From Solirubrobacterales bacterium (lineage in GTDB: Bacteria > Actinomycetota > Thermoleophilia > Solirubrobacterales > Solirubrobacteraceae), in contig JAOPZU010000199.1 in NCBI GenBank assembly GCA_025963955.1, positions 1 through 7,997 on the forward strand: a stretch of DNA of 7,997 bases. Reading direction: 5' to 3'. Each line of letters starts with the position of its first letter. Within the stretch, counting starts at the first letter, position 1. Below, in pieces: positions 5,770 to 7,997 of this stretch. A program made the translations under genes and the position numbers. The notes under the pieces are model-generated. The model did no database searches, was not told where the DNA came from, and saw only the letters and a list, made by a program, of their open reading frames with translations.

Positions 5770-6140
5770 GCGACACCCTGCACCGCACCACCGGGCCGGT
5801 CACGCGGACCCAGATCGTCCGCTTTGCGGGCGCCGCCGGAGACTTCAACCCGATGCACCACGATGAGGTCTTCGCGCGCGAGGCCGGCTCGGACTCGGTC
5901 TTCGCGATGGGGCAGCTGACCGCGGCGATCCTCGGCGAGGCGGTGGCCGGCTGGCTCGGGCGCGACCGCCTGCTGGGCTACGGCGTCCGCTTCAAGGCGA
6001 AGGTCCTGCCCGGGGACGCCCTCGTGCTCAGCGGGACGGTCGACCGCGAGAGAGGCGAGGTCCGCGAGTGCACCCTCCAGGCCACGTGCGAGGCCAGTGG
6101 CGAGGTCGTGCTGACGGGCTGGGCGCGCGCCCGCGCCTGA
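5766..6140 (+). CDS. MaoC-family (R)-specific enoyl-CoA hydratase, catalytic subunit
   Basis: A 124-residue hotdog-fold hydratase. The hydratase-2 motif is clear at AGDFNPMHHDEVFA (24-37), giving Asp26 and His31 as the expected catalytic dyad. The YGVRFKAKVLPGD segment further on is typical of MaoC proteins. A single-hotdog protein of this size usually works as a dimer, and the ATGA-coupled partner upstream supports a heterodimer. The operon therefore encodes two unrelated enoyl-CoA hydratases, crotonase and MaoC types. These normally give opposite 3-hydroxy stereochemistry or handle different chain shapes, for example a bulky ring or branched substrate for the MaoC pair. The stop lies 18 bases from the convergent acyl-CoA dehydrogenase stop. 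Confidence 0.9.
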   Translation: MSDTLHRTTGPVTRTQIVRFAGAAGDFNPMHHDEVFAREAGSDSVFAMGQLTAAILGEAVAGWLGRDRLLGYGVRFKAKVLPGDALVLSGTVDRERGEVRECTLQATCEASGEVVLTGWARARA

Positions 6141-6158
6141 CGCGGCCGCCGCCCCGGC

Positions 6159-7208
6159 TCAGACGAGCTCCAGCGCGTCCGCGATCCGGTCCTCGTAGGC
6201 GCTCGCGCCGCCGAGCAGGGCCGCGTCGCTCTTGGCGCGCTTGAACAGCAGCTGCAGGTCGTGCTCCCAGGTGTAGCCGACCGCGCCGTGCAGGAAGAGG
6301 GCCTTGTCGGCCACGAGGACGGCCATGCGCGCGGCCCGCGACTTGGCGACCCAGGCGTCGGTGCTCGCGCCGGCGACGTCCCCGCCGACCGCCCACGCGG
6401 CGTACTGGATCGCGGCGCGGGTGCCCTCGATCGCGACGAGCATCTCCGACGCGGCGTGCTTGACGGCCTGGAAGGAGCCGACGGCCACGCCGAACTGCAC
6501 GCGCTGGCCGACGTACTCGACGGTCAGGTCGAGCAGGCGCTGGCAGGCGCCGAGCGCGTCGGCGGACACGAGGACGGCGCCCCACGCGGCGAGGTCCGTC
6601 AGCTGCTCGGGGCTCGCGCCCGCGAAGCTCCCGCCGGCCTGCGCGGGCAGCACCACGTCGCCGAGGCAGCGCGTGCGGTCGATGAGGCGGTGCGGGGTCA
6701 CGGTGGCCGACGCGGCGTCGTAGGTCGACACCGTCCCGTCCCGCACGTCCAGGAACGTGCGGGCCAGCGGCGCGCCGAGCACGAGGGTCCGGGGGCCGTC
6801 GGGCGCGGGCCCGGCGTCGAGCGGCGCGCCACCCGTACGGGCGAGCGCCAGCACGGCCTCCCCCTCGGCGGCGGCCTCCACGAGGGCGAGCGCGGCCGGA
6901 TCGTCGGAGGACCGCAGCAGCACCGTGCCCAGGAGCGTCGCGTAGAGTGGGTCGGCGGGGACGCCCGCGCGGCCGAGCTCCTCGGCGAGCACCGTGAGCT
7001 CCAGCAGGCTGCCGCCCTGGCCGCCGCGCGCCTCGTCGACCCCGATGCCGGTCCAGCCCTGGCGGGCCGCCATCACGAGCGCGGGCTCCTGCTCGGCGTC
7101 GCCCTCCAGCACCCACTCGCGGACCTTCGAAAGGGGCGCCTCGCGGTCCAGGGTCCCTCGCACGGCCTCGCGGAGGAACTGCTGTTCGTCGGTGTAGGAC
7201 AGATCCAT
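6159..7208 (-). CDS. Acyl-CoA dehydrogenase family protein, short form without visible catalytic Glu
   Basis: A 349-residue FAD-dependent acyl-CoA dehydrogenase-fold protein. The N-terminal domain starts MDLSYTDEQQFLREAVRG and has GWTGIGVDEARGGQGGSLLEL. The C-terminal helical domain has YVGQRVQFGVAVGSFQAVKH, including the Arg that contacts FAD in this family, and LHGAVGYTWEHDLQLLFKRAK (306-326). The MCAD-type base (YEGT) aligns with Leu332 and the IVD-type base position aligns with a Trp, so no catalytic Glu is evident. The short length and missing base resemble subunits such as FadE28/ChsE1, which pair with a second, catalytic subunit; no partner gene lies in this window. An upstream ATG at 7220 would add four residues. 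I prefer 7208 because a TATGGT -10 box ends seven bases before it and the family homology begins there. Confidence 0.88.
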   Translation of the reverse strand: MDLSYTDEQQFLREAVRGTLDREAPLSKVREWVLEGDAEQEPALVMAARQGWTGIGVDEARGGQGGSLLELTVLAEELGRAGVPADPLYATLLGTVLLRSSDDPAALALVEAAAEGEAVLALARTGGAPLDAGPAPDGPRTLVLGAPLARTFLDVRDGTVSTYDAASATVTPHRLIDRTRCLGDVVLPAQAGGSFAGASPEQLTDLAAWGAVLVSADALGACQRLLDLTVEYVGQRVQFGVAVGSFQAVKHAASEMLVAIEGTRAAIQYAAWAVGGDVAGASTDAWVAKSRAARMAVLVADKALFLHGAVGYTWEHDLQLLFKRAKSDAALLGGASAYEDRIADALELV

Positions 7209-7215
7209 GTCCGCA

Positions 7216-7221
7216 ACCATA
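7216..7221 (-). promoter_or_regulatory. Putative -10 box (TATGGT) of the acyl-CoA dehydrogenase
   Basis: TATGGT on the minus strand ends seven bases before the ATG at 7208, the same spacing class as the other leaderless starts here. It shares one base with the palindrome at 7221-7230, so a repressor bound there would block polymerase. A weak TTACCA (7240-7245, minus strand) could be the -35 with an 18-bp spacer. Confidence 0.5.
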
Positions 7222-7230
7222 ACGATCGTT
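7221..7230. promoter_or_regulatory. Putative repressor operator AACGATCGTT, copy 1
   Basis: A perfect 10-bp palindrome, strikingly A/T-rich for this genome, repeated identically at 7244-7253 with centres 23 bp apart. Both copies are preceded by T. This copy touches the -10 box of the acyl-CoA dehydrogenase. The arrangement is typical of a TetR-type repressor controlling divergent fatty-acid or CoA-ester genes. The regulator itself is not in view. Confidence 0.65.
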
Positions 7231-7243
7231 CCACCCGCGTGGT

Positions 7244-7253
7244 AACGATCGTT
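7244..7253. promoter_or_regulatory. Putative repressor operator AACGATCGTT, copy 2
   Basis: This is the identical second palindrome, lying at about -32 to -23 of the BadH-like gene. It would overlap that promoter's -35/spacer region, and it is about -35 to -44 for the acyl-CoA dehydrogenase. Repression from the two sites would silence both divergent genes together. Confidence 0.65.
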
Positions 7254-7263
7254 TCATTCCTGA

Positions 7264-7269
7264 TACGGT
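7264..7269 (+). promoter_or_regulatory. Putative -10 box (TACGGT) of the BadH-like gene
   Basis: TACGGT ends seven bases before the ATG at 7277, so the message would be leaderless or nearly so. There is no Shine-Dalgarno sequence. The operator copy at 7244-7253 lies ten bases upstream. Confidence 0.5.
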
Positions 7270-7276
7270 CGACCGC

Positions 7277-7997
7277 ATGAGCACCATCGGAGAACCCCGC
7301 GTCGCCCTGGTCACGGGCGGCGCCAGCGGCATCGGCCTGGCCATCGCGCAGCGCCTCGCCGCCGACGGCCACGAGGTCGCCATCGCCGACCTGTCGACGG
7401 ACGCGGCCGAGGCCGCGGCCTCCGGGATCGGCGGCAGCGCCATCGCCGTGACGATGAACGTGGCCGACTCGGACGCGGTCACCGCGGGCGTCGCGGAGGT
7501 CGTCGGCCGCCTCGGCCACCCCGACATCCTCGTCAACTGCGCCGGCTGGGACGACCTGATGCCGTTCGTCAAGACGGACGAGGCCCTGTGGGACAAGGTC
7601 ATCGAGATCAACTACAAGGGCGTGCTCCGGACGACGCAGGCCGTCCTGCCGAACATGATCGAGCGCGGCTACGGCCGCATCGTGAACATCGGCTCGGACG
7701 CCGGGCGGGTCGGCTCCTCGATGGAGGCGGTCTACGCAGGCGCCAAGGCCGGCGTCATCGGTTTCACCAAGACCGTCGCCCGCGAGGCCGCCCGCAAGGG
7801 CGTCACCGCGAACGTCGTCTGTCCCGGCCCGACCGACACGCCGATGCTGCGCGGGGTCGTCGACGCGGCCCCCGACGCGGACAAGGTCATCGCGGCGATG
7901 ACCTCGGGCGTGGCGATGAAGCGCCTCGGCAAGCCCGAGGAGGTCGCCGCGGCCGTCGCCTTCTTCGCCCGCGAGGAAGCGGGCTTCATCACCGGCC
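7277..7997 (+). CDS. Short-chain dehydrogenase resembling 2-hydroxycyclohexanecarboxyl-CoA dehydrogenase (BadH-like), cut by window edge
   Basis: The first 240 residues of an NAD(+)-dependent SDR; the C-terminus (roughly 10-20 residues by family length) lies past the right edge. It has TGGASGIG (13-20), Asp38 after the second strand favouring NAD(+), NCAG (87-90, with Cys for the usual second Asn), and a complete catalytic set Asn112, Ser140, Tyr153 and Lys157. The segments NCAGWDDLMPFVKT, IGSDAGRVGSSMEAVYAGAK and NVVCPGPTDTPML closely recall BadH. BadH oxidises 2-hydroxycyclohexane-1-carboxyl-CoA to the 2-keto ester in alicyclic acid and benzoate catabolism. General 3-oxoacyl-ACP reductases share the fold, so the substrate is a family-level inference. 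The -10 box and absence of a Shine-Dalgarno support this ATG. It is divergent from, and likely co-regulated with, the acyl-CoA dehydrogenase. Confidence 0.88.
   Translation, partial: MSTIGEPRVALVTGGASGIGLAIAQRLAADGHEVAIADLSTDAAEAAASGIGGSAIAVTMNVADSDAVTAGVAEVVGRLGHPDILVNCAGWDDLMPFVKTDEALWDKVIEINYKGVLRTTQAVLPNMIERGYGRIVNIGSDAGRVGSSMEAVYAGAKAGVIGFTKTVAREAARKGVTANVVCPGPTDTPMLRGVVDAAPDADKVIAAMTSGVAMKRLGKPEEVAAAVAFFAREEAGFITG

Noticed and set aside
6121..6132. GGGCGCGCGCCC palindrome as a terminator for the hydratase/MaoC operon
   Set aside because: It is inside the MaoC coding sequence, has no loop or T tract, and such words are expected in G/C-rich DNA.
7209..7220. Alternative ATG at 7220 for the acyl-CoA dehydrogenase
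   Set aside because: It would add only Met-Val-Ala-Asp, overlaps the inferred -10 box, and the family homology begins at the ATG at 7208.
7221..7253. KstR or KstR2 operator for the AACGATCGTT palindromes
   Set aside because: As I recall them, the KstR half-sites are separated by two bases (AAC-N2-GTT) and KstR2 uses CAAG/CTTG; neither matches AAC-N4-GTT.
6028..7611. A 527-codon minus-strand frame
   Set aside because: It overlaps the acyl-CoA dehydrogenase in another frame, the MaoC gene end and the BadH-like gene; low-complexity Arg/Ala/Pro composition and no recognisable domain.
1..7997. CRISPR array, tRNA/rRNA, insertion sequence or phage genes
   Set aside because: No repeated spacer structure, RNA gene signature, transposase or terminal inverted repeats were seen; the window is almost entirely enzyme-coding.

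Overview
The window reads as a chromosomal catabolic region from a high-GC (roughly 70 % G+C by eye) actinobacterium. Three things point that way: strong G/C third-position bias, ATGA-overlapping operons, and several genes with a TANNNT -10 box only 6-8 bases before the ATG (leaderless layout). The enzyme mix (actinobacterial-type P450, MaoC hydratase pair, short acyl-CoA dehydrogenase) fits the same group, and a Thermoleophilia/Solirubrobacterales-like host is possible. The exact taxon cannot be fixed from the sequence alone.

Layout, left to right. (1) 1-742, minus: N-terminal part of a cytochrome P450, cut by the window edge. (2) 905-3264, plus: an operon of a crotonase-fold enzyme (PaaG/isomerase-like active site), a 2,4-dienoyl-CoA reductase-like SDR, and a solo B3/4 (PheRS-beta editing-like) domain protein. 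(3) 3265-4371, minus: a zinc-dependent aryl/allyl-type alcohol dehydrogenase whose stop codon abuts the previous gene's stop. (4) 4574-6140, plus: a canonical enoyl-CoA hydratase followed by two small MaoC/hotdog proteins that look like a heterodimeric hydratase. (5) 6159-7208, minus: a short acyl-CoA dehydrogenase that lacks a recognisable catalytic Glu. (6) 7277 to the end, plus: an SDR closely resembling 2-hydroxycyclohexanecarboxyl-CoA dehydrogenase (BadH), cut by the right edge. The window is nearly all coding. Non-coding DNA is confined to three divergent promoter regions (743-904, 4372-4573, 7209-7276) and an 18-bp convergent gap (6141-6158).

Together the genes suggest oxidation of a hydrophobic, probably alicyclic, terpenoid or branched substrate. 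The P450 would hydroxylate, the alcohol dehydrogenase would oxidise the alcohol, and the CoA ester would then pass through dehydrogenase, hydratase, hydroxyacyl-CoA dehydrogenase and dienoyl-CoA reductase/isomerase steps. No CoA ligase, thiolase, aldehyde dehydrogenase or regulator gene is present here, so the substrate remains inferred.

The most interesting signals are regulatory. A 22-bp element (20/22 identical) lies at exactly the same distance upstream of the -10 boxes of the two crotonase operons. A pair of AACGATCGTT palindromes lies between the acyl-CoA dehydrogenase and BadH-like genes. Two GGCA-CC-TGCC palindromes lie 40 bp apart upstream of the alcohol dehydrogenase. On the protein side, the dienoyl-CoA reductase-like SDR has Trp where the family has its catalytic Tyr.
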